53,018 nucleotides of DNA from Actinomycetes bacterium (GCA_023386365.1 JAEWJX010000013.1:1-53018); one strand, 5' to 3'. Positions 33,504 through 42,494 are shown, counted from the stretch's first letter. Made by a program: numbers and translations. The notes: generated by a model from the sequence alone, not told the origin.

Positions 33504-34397
33504 ATGAGCATCCAGACCGACGTGCGCGAGTTCCTCGTCTCGCGCCGCGCCAAGGTCACCCCCGAGCAGGCGGGCCTGCCCGCGTACGGCGGCAAGCGGC
33601 GTGTGCCAGGGCTGCGGCGCGAGGAGGTGGCGCTGCTGGCGGGGGTGAGTGTCGACTACTACAACCGGCTCGAGCGGGGGAACCTGCACGGCGTCTCCGA
33701 TTCGGTGCTGGATGCGGTGGCCCGCGCCCTGCAGCTCGACGAGGCGGAGCACGAGCACCTGTTCGACCTGGCCCGCGCCGCCAACGACACCCGCGCCCGT
33801 CCGGTGCGCACCCCGAAGCCGAAGGTGCGCCCCAGCGTCCAGCGCCTGCTCGACGCGATCACCGACGGGCCCGCGCAGGTGCGCAACGGGCGGATGGATG
33901 TGCTCGCCGCCAACGCGATCGGTGTCGCCCTGTTCTCGGAGGCGTACGAAGACCCGCGCCGGCCGATGAACTCCACCCGCTACCTCTTCCTCGACCCCCG
34001 CGCCCGCTACTTCTACGACAACTGGGAGAAGGCGGCGAGCGACAGTGTCGCGATCCTGCGCACCGAGCTGGGCCGCGCCCCGCACGACAAAGACCTGATG
34101 AACCTCGTCGGTGAGCTCTCCACCCGCAGTGACGAGTTCCGGGTGCGCTGGGCACGCCACGATGTGCGGCTGCACTACACGGGTGTGAAGGTGTTCCACC
34201 ACCCGGTCGTCGGCGACCTTGAGGTCGGGTATGAGGCGCTGGGGCTGTCGGCCGACCCGGGGCTCACCCTCACCGTCTACACGGCGGTGAAGCCGAGCGA
34301 CTCGGAGAAGTTCCGCCTCCTGGCGAGCTGGCACGCCACGCAACAGGAGCTGACGGAGAACTCCCTGTTTCAGCCTCAGACCCGAGAGGTACCCTGA
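33504..34397 (+). CDS. Helix-turn-helix regulator with MmyB-like ligand domain
   Basis: This 297-residue regulator has an N-terminal XRE helix-turn-helix (about 10-80, GLRREEVALLAGVSVDYYNRLERG) and a C-terminal MmyB-type PAS-like ligand-binding domain (about 110-280). The MmyB-type domain is known to bind fatty-acid-like ligands in a few members. It is divergent from the DUF2255-ADH-cupin set, which it probably controls; regulators of this family are commonly found next to oxidoreductases. The ATG at 33504 is used; the in-frame upstream extension overlaps the DUF2255 gene. Confidence 0.92.
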   Translation: MSIQTDVREFLVSRRAKVTPEQAGLPAYGGKRRVPGLRREEVALLAGVSVDYYNRLERGNLHGVSDSVLDAVARALQLDEAEHEHLFDLARAANDTRARPVRTPKPKVRPSVQRLLDAITDGPAQVRNGRMDVLAANAIGVALFSEAYEDPRRPMNSTRYLFLDPRARYFYDNWEKAASDSVAILRTELGRAPHDKDLMNLVGELSTRSDEFRVRWARHDVRLHYTGVKVFHHPVVGDLEVGYEALGLSADPGLTLTVYTAVKPSDSEKFRLLASWHATQQELTENSLFQPQTREVP

Positions 34398-34420
34398 GGC
34401 ATCGCCGAGAGGATGCCGAC

Positions 34421-34933
34421 ATGCGCTCATCAGCTTCGAACGGGTTCGACTTGTGGGAGGCCGTCGACGGCATCCGCGAGACCTTGGCCGCCGGTGGGCG
34501 CAGATCGGGCGCCGGTGACATCCGCGCTGCGATCCTCGTGTCGCTGCTCGACGGGCCGAAGAACGGCTACGAGGTGATCCGCGCCATCGAGGCGCGCACC
34601 GACGGGGCGTGGACGCCGAGCCCCGGCACCGTCTACCCGACGCTGCAGCTGCTCGCCGACGAGGCACTGGTGACGCCGGAGCAGGTGGGCGAACGCAAGG
34701 TGTTCGCCCTCACCGAGACGGGCCGCGCCGCCGCGACCGACGCCGACGACGCCCCCGGTGAATCCGGTCGGGCGCGCGCCGAACGCAACCTGGCGCTCCC
34801 GAAGGCGGGCGCGAAGCTCGCGCAGGCGGCCAGCCAGGTGATGCAGAACGGGTCGCCCGAGCAGACCGAGCGTGCGGTGGCGATCATCGACGACGCCCGC
34901 CGCAAGCTGTACGCGATCCTCGCCGAGGACTGA
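34421..34933 (+). CDS. PadR family transcriptional regulator
   Basis: This 170-residue winged-helix repressor has the PadR domain at residues about 33-105 (RAAILVSLLDGPKNGYEVIRAI, SPGTVYPTLQLLADEALVT) and a C-terminal dimerisation helix region. An unusual N-terminal extension of about 30 residues precedes the domain. The ATG at 34421 follows GAGAGG. The AarF kinase begins 4 bp after its stop, so the pair is co-transcribed and the kinase may be its target. Confidence 0.92.
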   Translation: MRSSASNGFDLWEAVDGIRETLAAGGRRSGAGDIRAAILVSLLDGPKNGYEVIRAIEARTDGAWTPSPGTVYPTLQLLADEALVTPEQVGERKVFALTETGRAAATDADDAPGESGRARAERNLALPKAGAKLAQAASQVMQNGSPEQTERAVAIIDDARRKLYAILAED

Positions 34934-34937
34934 CCGG

Positions 34938-36638
34938 ATGCCGCACCCGGGCGGCGACGCCCCGGCGCCACCCGACCCCCGGGTGCTGCGCTCCCGCTAC
35001 CGCCGCATCATGCGGTTCGCGTCGCGCGCGCTCGCGCAGGCGTGGTGGTTCGAGTTGGTGCTGCCGCGCATCGGCCTGCGGACGCTTGCCGCGCGGGGGC
35101 GCGAGAAGCGCCTGCAGAAGCTGTCGCGCCGGTTCCACGCGCTCGCCGTCGACCTGGGCGGGCTGATGATCAAGGTCGGCCAGTTCATGTCGTCGCGCCT
35201 CGACGTGCTGCCGCCCGAGATCACCCGCGAACTGGAGGGCCTGCAGGACGAGGTGGCGGCTGAGTCGTTCGACCGCATCCGCGCCCAGGCGGAGGCCGAA
35301 CTCGGCATCCCGCTCGACGTCGCCTACGAAACGTTCGAGCCGGTGCCGATCGCCGCCGCATCCCTCGGGCAGGCCCACCGCGCCCGGCTGTCGCCGGGGG
35401 TCGCGGCCGACGTTGAGTTCGCGGACGTCGTGGTGAAGGTGCAGCGCCCCGGCATCGAGCGGGTGGTGGAGGTGGACCTCGCGGCGCTGCGCCGGGTGGG
35501 ACGCTGGCTGGCGCGGGTGCGGCTCGTGTCGGATCGCGTCGACGCGCCGGCGCTCGTGGAGGAGTTCGCCACCACCAGCCTCGCCGAGATCGACTACCTC
35601 AACGAGGCCGGCAACGCGGAACGGTTCGCCGCCGACTTCGCAGGCGACGCGCGCATCTCAGCGCCCGCCGTGGTGTGGGACCGCACCTCGCTGCGTGTGC
35701 TGACGCTGTCGGATGTCACCGCCATCAAGATCACCGATGTCGCCACCCTCACCGCGGCCGGCATCGACCCGGCGGAGGTCGCGCAGCAGCTCGCCCGCGC
35801 CACGTTCCAGCAGATCTTCGTGGCCGGTTTCTTCCACGCCGACCCGCATCCGGGCAACATCTTCGTCACCCCGGCCGACCGGGCCACGGGGGAGGGCTGG
35901 CACCTCACCTACGTCGACTTCGGGATGATGGGCGAGATCTCCGACACCCTGCGTTCGGGGCTGCGCGACTTCATCCTCGCCGTCGTCGCCCGCGACGGGC
36001 GGGCGCTGGTCGCATCCCTGGAGCGCCTCGGGGTGCTGCTGCCGACGGCGAACACCGAAGAGCTGGAACGCGCCATGAAGGCGTCGTTCGACCGCTTCGG
36101 CGGCATGGGCGTCGCCGAGTTGCGCGACATCGACCAGCGCGAATTCGAGGCGTTCGCGCGCCAGTTCGGCGACACCATCCGCACCCTGCCGTTCCAGCTG
36201 CCCGAGAACTTCCTGCTGCTCATCCGCACCATCTCGCTCATCTCCGGCGTCACCAGCGCCCTCAACCGCGACTTCAACATGTGGGATGCGGTCGACCCGT
36301 TCGCGCGGGCCGTGCTGAGCGGTCAGGGCGGCGACCTGCGCGAGGTGGGCCGCAAAGCGCTCGGGTATGCCGCTACCATCGGCCGGCTGCCGCAGCGGGT
36401 CGACGAGCTGGTGTCGCGGATCGACCGCGGCCAACTCGCGGTGCGCGCACCTGGGGTGGAGAAGCAGATCGGATCGGTGGAGCGGCTGCTCGGCCGACTG
36501 ATCTCGGCCGTCGTGTTCGCCGCGTTGCTGTTCTCCGGTGTGCTTCTGCGTCGCGCCGACGAACCGCTCGCCTGGGTGCTGATGGTCGCGTCGATCGTGC
36601 CGCTGCTGCACGTGGCGGTCACGTTCCGCAAGAGGTAG
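34938..36638 (+). CDS. AarF/ABC1/UbiB family kinase-like protein
   Basis: This 566-residue atypical kinase or ATPase family member is linked in other bacteria to quinone biosynthesis or membrane lipid function. Conserved blocks are the KxGQ motif in IKVGQFMSSRLDVLP, the Ala-rich loop AAASLGQAHRARL, VVKVQRPG, the HADPHPGN catalytic loop and the YVDFGMMG metal motif. Two C-terminal transmembrane helices (about 510-555) would anchor it. The ATG at 34938 is 4 bp after the PadR stop. The physiological substrate in menaquinone-using actinobacteria is not established. Confidence 0.93.
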   Translation: MPHPGGDAPAPPDPRVLRSRYRRIMRFASRALAQAWWFELVLPRIGLRTLAARGREKRLQKLSRRFHALAVDLGGLMIKVGQFMSSRLDVLPPEITRELEGLQDEVAAESFDRIRAQAEAELGIPLDVAYETFEPVPIAAASLGQAHRARLSPGVAADVEFADVVVKVQRPGIERVVEVDLAALRRVGRWLARVRLVSDRVDAPALVEEFATTSLAEIDYLNEAGNAERFAADFAGDARISAPAVVWDRTSLRVLTLSDVTAIKITDVATLTAAGIDPAEVAQQLARATFQQIFVAGFFHADPHPGNIFVTPADRATGEGWHLTYVDFGMMGEISDTLRSGLRDFILAVVARDGRALVASLERLGVLLPTANTEELERAMKASFDRFGGMGVAELRDIDQREFEAFARQFGDTIRTLPFQLPENFLLLIRTISLISGVTSALNRDFNMWDAVDPFARAVLSGQGGDLREVGRKALGYAATIGRLPQRVDELVSRIDRGQLAVRAPGVEKQIGSVERLLGRLISAVVFAALLFSGVLLRRADEPLAWVLMVASIVPLLHVAVTFRKR

Positions 36639-36671
36639 GCCGCCGTCGGCGGTCGGCGCGACGATTGACGC

Positions 36672-37094
36672 GTGAGCGACCTCGAATCCCCGTGCCGTCT
36701 CTGCGGATCCCGCAGCGGCGTCCGCGTGGGCGGCGCGTGGGAGTGCGCCGTGTGCGGGTGGGCGGTGGGCGAGTACATCGACCCGGAGCTGCCGATGCCG
36801 CGGGTGGATGTCGTCTACTACCTGCGTCGGGCGGATGCGGTGAAGATCGGCACCACCGTCAACCCGCGGCAACGGTTCGGGGCGATCCGCCACGACGAGG
36901 TGCTCGCGTTCGAGCGGGGTGGGCGTGCGGTGGAGCAGCGGCGGCACGCCGAGTTCGCCGATGACCGCCTCGGAACGTCGGAATGGTTCGGGCTCACGCC
37001 GCGCCTTCTCGCGCACATCGCCGCGCTCGCCGAGGGACGCGACCCCTGGCAGGTGCACGCGCGCTGGCTCGCGGAGGCGCTCGCCGCGCGCTGA
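36672..37094 (+). CDS. Zinc-ribbon GIY-YIG (T5orf172/MUG113-like) protein
   Basis: This 140-residue protein begins with a zinc ribbon (C8, C11, C25, C28) followed by a GIY-YIG-like fold at about residues 45-115. The fold has VYYLRRADAVKIG as the GIY-YIG equivalent, an Arg in NPRQRF, and the conserved E-x3-H-x2-F pattern in EQRRHAEF plus GTSEWFGL. Such domains are found in phage Bro-like and T5orf172 proteins and can be nucleases. No mobile element is nearby. The GTG at 36672 is used. It lies 8 bp upstream of the AlaX gene and is likely co-expressed with it. Confidence 0.8.
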   Translation: MSDLESPCRLCGSRSGVRVGGAWECAVCGWAVGEYIDPELPMPRVDVVYYLRRADAVKIGTTVNPRQRFGAIRHDEVLAFERGGRAVEQRRHAEFADDRLGTSEWFGLTPRLLAHIAALAEGRDPWQVHARWLAEALAAR

Positions 37095-37102
37095 GTGCGA
37101 CG

Positions 37103-37981
37103 ATGGTTCCCGTGACTCTGCCCCTCCACGACACCAACGTCAGCTACCCGGCGGGCGCCATCGCATCCGCCGGCACCGTCGTGTTCGTCGCACCCCTGCC
37201 CGACGGCCGCTCCGCGGTCGTGCTCGACGAGACCGCGTTCCACCCGGTCGACACCGCATGGCCCGACCAGCCCAGCGACCGCGGAATGCTCACCTCGGAT
37301 GCGGGGGAGCAGCCGATCGCCGAGGCCGTGGTCGGTGCGATCCACGAGGGCGAGCTGTTCCTCGGCGCCGATGTGCCGGTGCGCACCGGCACCGACGGCT
37401 GGACTTTCGTGGTGGCGCACCTCGTGTCGGGTGCCGCGCCCGCCGTCGGGTCACGTGTCGCCGTGACCGTCGACGTCGACTACCGGGCCGCGTTGTCGGC
37501 CGGGCACACCGCCTGCCACCTCGCCTCGTTGGCCCTGGATGCGGCGCTCGCCGACGCCTGGACGAAACCGGTCCCCGTCGACGCTCTCGGGCATCCGGCG
37601 TTCGACGCGCTCGCCATCCAGAGCTCGCGCATCGCCGAGAACGGCTCGATCGACGTGTACCGGATCGGCAAATCGCTGCGGAAGAAGGGGTTCGACGTGG
37701 CGTCGCTCGACGTGACGGATGCGGTGGCCGAGCGGGCGAACGCGCGGCTCGCCGGGTGGGTGGCAGCGGGCGCCGACATCCGCATCGAGCGCGATACCGA
37801 CGGCCTTTCCGCTCGTCGCTCCTGGGTGGCCGAACTCGCCGACGGCGAGGTCGCGATCCCGTGCGGCGGTACCCACCTCACGTCGCTCGCCGGGCTGCGG
37901 TCGATCACCGTCGCCCTGGAGAGCGCCGCCGTCGAAGGCGGCCTCCAGTTGACGATGACCACGTCGGTCACCCCGCTCTAG
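37103..37981 (+). CDS. AlaX-type alanyl-tRNA editing protein
   Basis: This 292-residue protein resembles the editing domain of alanyl-tRNA synthetase, which hydrolyses Ser- or Gly-tRNA(Ala). The zinc ligands of the family are present as H135/H139 in GHTACH and C254/H258 in CGGTH. The first half (about 1-120) is a beta-barrel like the AlaX N-terminal domain. Some homologues are named metal-dependent hydrolases. The ATG at 37103 is used, with GTG at 37112 as an alternative. It is coupled to the GIY-YIG gene upstream. Confidence 0.85.
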   Translation: MVPVTLPLHDTNVSYPAGAIASAGTVVFVAPLPDGRSAVVLDETAFHPVDTAWPDQPSDRGMLTSDAGEQPIAEAVVGAIHEGELFLGADVPVRTGTDGWTFVVAHLVSGAAPAVGSRVAVTVDVDYRAALSAGHTACHLASLALDAALADAWTKPVPVDALGHPAFDALAIQSSRIAENGSIDVYRIGKSLRKKGFDVASLDVTDAVAERANARLAGWVAAGADIRIERDTDGLSARRSWVAELADGEVAIPCGGTHLTSLAGLRSITVALESAAVEGGLQLTMTTSVTPL

Positions 37982-38018
37982 CCACCCCTCGAATCCGCTG
38001 CCCCCGCATCCGCCGCCC

Positions 38019-38048
38019 CTCCCACAGCAGAGATCCTTGATTTGGGAG
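38019..38048. repeat. Intergenic hairpin with 18-nt loop, copy 1
   Basis: Arms CTCCCA (38019-38024) and TGGGAG (38043-38048) enclose an 18-nt loop. Read on the minus strand, the arm-loop junction is CCCAAATC and the loop contains ATCTC. Outside the stem, CCGCCGCCCC and GGGGGTGGCGG can extend the pairing across a bulge. The hairpin at 52837-52874 has the same loop length and 16 of 26 shared central positions. It lies between the convergent AlaX and DUF4832 genes. Confidence 0.55.
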
Positions 38049-38075
38049 CAGAGCGGGGGTGGCGGGGCCAGGGTC

Positions 38076-38109
38076 GGGGGCGCGGAGCGGGCATCACGTC
38101 CGCGCCCCC
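38076..38109 (-). terminator. Terminator-like hairpin after the DUF4832 gene
   Basis: A perfect 11-bp stem, GGGGGCGCGGA (38076-38086) with TCCGCGCCCCC (38099-38109), and a 12-nt loop, lies 13 bp past the stop of the minus-strand DUF4832 gene. There is no T tract, as is common in high-GC actinobacteria. It may also stop transcription from the convergent AlaX gene. Confidence 0.6.
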
Positions 38110-38122
38110 GGGTCTGTCGCCG

Positions 38123-39535
38123 CTAGCGGGCGATGGTGGTGCGGCCGAGGGTGAGCCAGCCGTCGACCGTCGCATCCTGTGCGGCGTTCGCGAACCGCAC
38201 CGGCTGGCCGGTGGCCAGCGGGTTCGTGCCCTGCATCACCACCGTGTAGCGCCCCGGCTTGACGCCCTTCGTGCGCAGGTCGGCGTCGAACCGCACCCGC
38301 TCGCCGGCCGCGATCTCGTCGAGGCCCCAGCGGGTGGTCCACTGCTTCACGATCCGCCCCTTCGCGTCGGCGAGTCCGATCGTGATCGGCCAGTCGTAGT
38401 AGAACGGCGCGACGCCGGTATTCGCCACGACCACCCCCACCTCGAGTTCGCCGTGCGAGCGGCCGGGCGCGTCGAGGCTGGCCTTCGTGACCCGCAGCGA
38501 GTAGCCGAGCGACTGCGCGCCGGCGATGGCACGGTTGCGGTCTGCGCCCGTGTATCCGGTAGCGAACGCGTAGTGGTTGATCAGCCAGCTGGCGTGGGTC
38601 TGCTCCACGCTTCCGGGGAAGTCGTTGTCGCCGCCTTCCTGGATCACCGGGCAGCCGGCGGTGCTGAAGATGCACGACTGCAGTTCGGGACGCAGCTCGC
38701 CGCCGATCGAGTTCGTCGTCCACTTCGCGGTGGCGCCGGCCGCCACGATCTGGTCCATGAAGTACCAGCCGTACGGGCTCTGTTTGGTGGTGAGCGCGAA
38801 CGAGTCGTCGTGATAGCCCACATCGAGTCCGGCGTTGGCCGTGCTGGCGTAGCGCACCTCGATGTCGGTCTCGTCGAACGCGTCGATGAAGTTGTGGAGC
38901 ACCCGAAGCTGGTTCTCTTCGGACGGCATCCGGTTCGGCAGTCCGTCGCCGTTGTAGGGCCACGTGTGCCATTCGCCCCAGAAGCCGATCAGACCTGCCT
39001 GCACGAAACCGAGACGCGGGTCGCCGTCGTAGCGGGACCCGAACGCGGCAACGAACGCGTCGAGTGCGGCGACCAGCGCCGGGTCGTCGTAGTCGGGGAT
39101 GACGCTCGTCGTGTTGCCGAACTCGGTGTACGGGTAGGTGGCGAGCCCCCCGTCGAGGAGGAATTGGGGGATCCCGGATTCGCGCTGCGGGTAGTCGAGG
39201 TAGAACCGCATCGTTGTCTGGTGCCCGCGGGCGGCGACCTCGTCGAGGGTTGCCTCGACCACCGTCCAGTCGAAGCTCGACGGTCCCGTCATCACCGCGT
39301 CGAGCGGGAAGTAGCTCCACTCCATCGAGTGCGGGAAGTCGGGGTAGTCGCCCGCGAACGGGATGAATCCCTTCAGCGGGTTGCTCTGCGGCTCGGCGCC
39401 GGGGGCGAGCGTTCGCCAGTCGTTGCCGCGGGGGCCGCCGGCGACGGCCGCCGGGGCGGTGCCGCCGATCGCGAGCGCCAGCGCGGCGGTCGCCGCGATC
39501 GTGCCGATGGTGGTTCTGCGTGACTTCGTCGTCAT
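38123..39535 (-). CDS. Secreted DUF4832/DUF4874 domain protein
   Basis: This 470-residue exported protein has a signal peptide of about 32 residues with SRRTTIG near its start (possibly Tat) and an AVAGG cleavage region. The mature part has a TIM-barrel-like DUF4874 half (PLKGFIPFAGDYP, MEWSYFPLDAV, GFVQAGLIGFWGEWHTW) and a C-terminal DUF4832 beta domain (about 320-465). Two cysteines near residues 275-281 may form a disulfide. It is the last gene of the alpha-galactoside operon, 18 bp after GH36. The fold resembles glycoside hydrolases, so an extracellular glycan-degrading role is plausible but not demonstrated. Confidence 0.88.
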   Translation of the reverse strand: MTTKSRRTTIGTIAATAALALAIGGTAPAAVAGGPRGNDWRTLAPGAEPQSNPLKGFIPFAGDYPDFPHSMEWSYFPLDAVMTGPSSFDWTVVEATLDEVAARGHQTTMRFYLDYPQRESGIPQFLLDGGLATYPYTEFGNTTSVIPDYDDPALVAALDAFVAAFGSRYDGDPRLGFVQAGLIGFWGEWHTWPYNGDGLPNRMPSEENQLRVLHNFIDAFDETDIEVRYASTANAGLDVGYHDDSFALTTKQSPYGWYFMDQIVAAGATAKWTTNSIGGELRPELQSCIFSTAGCPVIQEGGDNDFPGSVEQTHASWLINHYAFATGYTGADRNRAIAGAQSLGYSLRVTKASLDAPGRSHGELEVGVVVANTGVAPFYYDWPITIGLADAKGRIVKQWTTRWGLDEIAAGERVRFDADLRTKGVKPGRYTVVMQGTNPLATGQPVRFANAAQDATVDGWLTLGRTTIAR

Positions 39536-39553
39536 GTTCTCATTTCCCTTGCT

Positions 39554-41074
39554 CTACCCGGCCATGGTGCTGGGGGGTGCTTGATAGTCGACGTAGGGTC
39601 CGAAGTCGACGACGCGGTCGCCGATCCGGAAGACGTACCGTGATTCCTGGGTCACCTCCTCGTCGCGTTCGAGCCAGGCGCGCAGCCCGGCGATCTCGTC
39701 GGGCAGCAGCCACGACGCAGGGTCGGATGTGGACTTGAAGCCGAGCACCGTGGCGACGTCTTCGACGAGCTGACGTTGGCCCTCGTCGAGCAGGCTGCGG
39801 CGGCGACGGAAGTACACGACGTCCGGGTCGGTCTCGAACACGGGGCGCAGCCAGGCGCGGTGGATGGATGCCAGGAAGGCATTGCGCGCGCCGACTCCCG
39901 TCGGGTCGCCGGGGCGTTCCGCGTTGTCCCAGAACGCGGCCACATCCGGTCCGACGCGGACGCCGTCGAAGATGCCGGCCGAGGGCAGCATCGGCACACC
40001 GCATCCGAGCAGGTAGACGTCGTCGCCCACCGTCTCGCGGATGAGTGCGACGGCGTCGCGGTAGGCCTGCTCGCGGTGGATCTGTTCGCTGCGTCCGCCT
40101 TCGAGGGCGCCGGCGTACATGAAGTCGAGCTTCAGGTAGGTGAACCCCCAGTCCACGACCCGGGTGAACAGTTCGCGCAGGTGCGCCTTAACCTCCTCCT
40201 GGGTGGTGTCGAGCGCGAAGTAGGGGCCGCCCCAGTTGTAGCCGGCGATCATCGGGGTGCCGTCGCTACCCTGGACGAGCAGGTCGGGGCGTTCGAGCGC
40301 GAACTCCGAGCGGGGGAGCGCGATGAGCGGGGCGAGCCAGATGCCGGCGCGGAAACCGGCGTCCGTGATCGTCTGCACGGTGGCGGCCATGCCCGACGGG
40401 AAGCGTTCGTTGGCGCGCCAGTCGCCCACGACCGGTTCCCAGCCGTCGTCGAGCTGCACCACGTCGAACGGCATGCCGCGCAGCCCGTCGACGGTGTCGC
40501 GCACGAGGTCCTCGCTGAGGTCTTCGTAGTACGAGTACCAGCTGCACCACACGCGACCGGCGCGACCTGCGCGGGTGCCGAGACGCTCCGCCACCAGTTC
40601 GGCGTAGCGGGTGAAGACCTCCACCTCGGGTCCGCGGGCGAGGAACCAGTCCCCGTCCGCCTGCTCGACGGTGCCCCACAGGGTGGTGCTGGTGGCACCC
40701 ACCCTCGGGGCGCCGAGTCCCAGCGCCCCGAGGAGGAGGATCTCGCCACCCGGCAACCCGATGGCACCTACCGCGCTGCCCGAGTGGGCGTGCGGTGTGT
40801 CGTTCTTCGCGTCGTCGGCGGTCAGCAGGCGCTGAGGGCTGTCGTAGACGCGGAGCGGTGCCTCATCGAGTCGTCTCCAGCCCGACGGGCTCCACGAGTT
40901 CCAGCCGTGGCGGAAGAACTCGGTGTCCTCGAAACGGTGCGCGATGGTGACGGTGCCCGACGGGATCAGGAACTCGCGTTCGCCGATCGGGTGGGGTGCG
41001 CCCTGTGCGACCAGAGGCAGAGACAGGTCCCCGAGCTGAACGAGCCCGGAGTAGGTGGCGAGATCGGTGTGCAT
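39554..41074 (-). CDS. GH36 family alpha-galactosidase
   Basis: This 506-residue cytoplasmic glycosidase would release alpha-galactose from imported oligosaccharides such as raffinose-type sugars. The barrel has WCSWYSYYEDLS, VVQLDDGW, the nucleophile D317 in YLKLDFMYAG and the acid/base D377 in RVGPDVAAFWDN. It is shorter than long GH36 enzymes (about 720 residues) because the N-terminal beta domain is reduced; such short forms are common in actinobacteria. It is preceded by the ABC importer genes on the same strand and followed by the DUF4832 gene. Specificity for alpha-galactose rather than alpha-N-acetylgalactosamine is inferred. Confidence 0.9.
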   Translation of the reverse strand: MHTDLATYSGLVQLGDLSLPLVAQGAPHPIGEREFLIPSGTVTIAHRFEDTEFFRHGWNSWSPSGWRRLDEAPLRVYDSPQRLLTADDAKNDTPHAHSGSAVGAIGLPGGEILLLGALGLGAPRVGATSTTLWGTVEQADGDWFLARGPEVEVFTRYAELVAERLGTRAGRAGRVWCSWYSYYEDLSEDLVRDTVDGLRGMPFDVVQLDDGWEPVVGDWRANERFPSGMAATVQTITDAGFRAGIWLAPLIALPRSEFALERPDLLVQGSDGTPMIAGYNWGGPYFALDTTQEEVKAHLRELFTRVVDWGFTYLKLDFMYAGALEGGRSEQIHREQAYRDAVALIRETVGDDVYLLGCGVPMLPSAGIFDGVRVGPDVAAFWDNAERPGDPTGVGARNAFLASIHRAWLRPVFETDPDVVYFRRRRSLLDEGQRQLVEDVATVLGFKSTSDPASWLLPDEIAGLRAWLERDEEVTQESRYVFRIGDRVVDFGPYVDYQAPPSTMAG

Positions 41075-41089
41075 TCTGACTTTCTGCGG

Positions 41090-42439
41090 TTATTCGAAGA
41101 GCGCGTTGACCTTGGCGTTGGCATCCGTGAGAGCCGGTTCGGCCTCGTTGGTGCCCAGCGCCACGCTCTGGATGGCGTCCTGCACGATCTGCGACATCTC
41201 GGCGCCGTTGTAGTTGATCGGGATCAGGAAGGTGCCGTCGGCCTCCTGCGAGTACGACAGGAACACGGAGGCGTCGAGGCCGAGCTCGGCGCGCGCCGCG
41301 ACTGACGCCTCGGAGGCTTCCGCGTTGGCGGGGAAGATGACGCCCGTCTCACCGACGACCTTCTGGCAGTCGGCGGAGGCGAGGTACTTGATCCACTCCC
41401 AGGCCTGGTCCTTGTGCTTGCCGCCCGCGTACATCGCGTCGCTCAGACCGTTGATGGCCGACTTGCGGCCCTCGGGGCCAGCGGGCAGCGGGGCGAAGGT
41501 CCAGTCCGCTGCGGTGTCCTTGAACATCAGCTGGTTGAACGAGCCCATGCTGGTCATCGCACCGGTGCCGGCCTGCAGCACCTCGAGGCGCGACAGCGTC
41601 GACTGCTGGTCGAACGGCGGCGCGTAGCCCTTTTCGGCGAGCGACGCCATCCAGTCGATGGTCTCGGCGAGCTTCGGGTCGTCGTAGTAGAACTCGGAGC
41701 CGAACGGGTTCTCGTCGGAGTACTCGAAGCCGTTGGACTGCGCGAGGTTGCCCCACAGGTTCTGACCCTGCGAGCCGTCCGCCCACTCCGGCAGGAAGCC
41801 GTAGACGGCGACGTTGCCCTTGTCGAAGCCAGGCTCGTCGCCGTGGTTGCCCGCCTTGTCGACGGTCAGCTTCGCGATGGTCTCTTCGAAGGTGCCGCCG
41901 TCGTCCGGGTTCCAGGTGAGGTCCTGCAGCGAGGCCGGGTCGATGCCGGCGTCTGCGGCCGCCTGCGTGTTGATGACCAGACCGATGGTGTCCCAGTCCT
42001 TCGGGAGCCCGTAGCGGGCGTCGCCGATCTTGTAGATGTCGGCGATCCCCGGCACGTAGGAGTCGAAGTCGACCCCGTCGGCGTCGTCGTCGATGTAGGG
42101 CTGCAGATCTTCGATCTGCTTGTCGGCGACGAACTGCGGGTAGTACGAACCCTGGTCGACCCACACGTCCGGCGCGCTGCCGGCGGCGATCTGGGTGGCG
42201 AGGTTGGTCCAGTACTCACCCCAGCCGTACTGGCTGATCTCGACCGTGATGTCGGGGTTCGCCTTCGTGAAGTCGTCGGCGCACTGCTGGTAGGCCGGCA
42301 GCTGGGCGTCATCCCAGAGCCAGTAGTTGAGGGTGGTCGATCCACCGTCGTTTCCTCCGGCCGCGCATCCGGCCGTCGTCGCCAGGACGAGCCCGGCCGT
42401 TGCGATCCCTGCGAGGCGCAGGACTTTCTTGCTACTCAT
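41090..42439 (-). CDS. ABC sugar transporter substrate-binding lipoprotein
   Basis: This 449-residue extracytoplasmic receptor feeds the two upstream permeases. The signal sequence MSSKKVLRLAG and lipobox ending at C25 (TAGC) mark a lipoprotein. The mature protein is a SBP_bac_1 fold, with TLNYWLWDDAQLPAYQQC at the start and WEWIKYLASADCQKV near the end. I chose the ATG at 42439; the in-frame GTG at 42451 lies only 3 bp from AAAGGAG, too close for initiation. It stands third in the operon after both permeases, the reverse of the usual order. Confidence 0.94.
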   Translation of the reverse strand: MSSKKVLRLAGIATAGLVLATTAGCAAGGNDGGSTTLNYWLWDDAQLPAYQQCADDFTKANPDITVEISQYGWGEYWTNLATQIAAGSAPDVWVDQGSYYPQFVADKQIEDLQPYIDDDADGVDFDSYVPGIADIYKIGDARYGLPKDWDTIGLVINTQAAADAGIDPASLQDLTWNPDDGGTFEETIAKLTVDKAGNHGDEPGFDKGNVAVYGFLPEWADGSQGQNLWGNLAQSNGFEYSDENPFGSEFYYDDPKLAETIDWMASLAEKGYAPPFDQQSTLSRLEVLQAGTGAMTSMGSFNQLMFKDTAADWTFAPLPAGPEGRKSAINGLSDAMYAGGKHKDQAWEWIKYLASADCQKVVGETGVIFPANAEASEASVAARAELGLDASVFLSYSQEADGTFLIPINYNGAEMSQIVQDAIQSVALGTNEAEPALTDANAKVNALFE

Positions 42440-42494
42440 GTGAGCACGCACTCCTTTGTCGTGTGTTGCGTTGGTGTGGGGATGGGTGGTGCCT

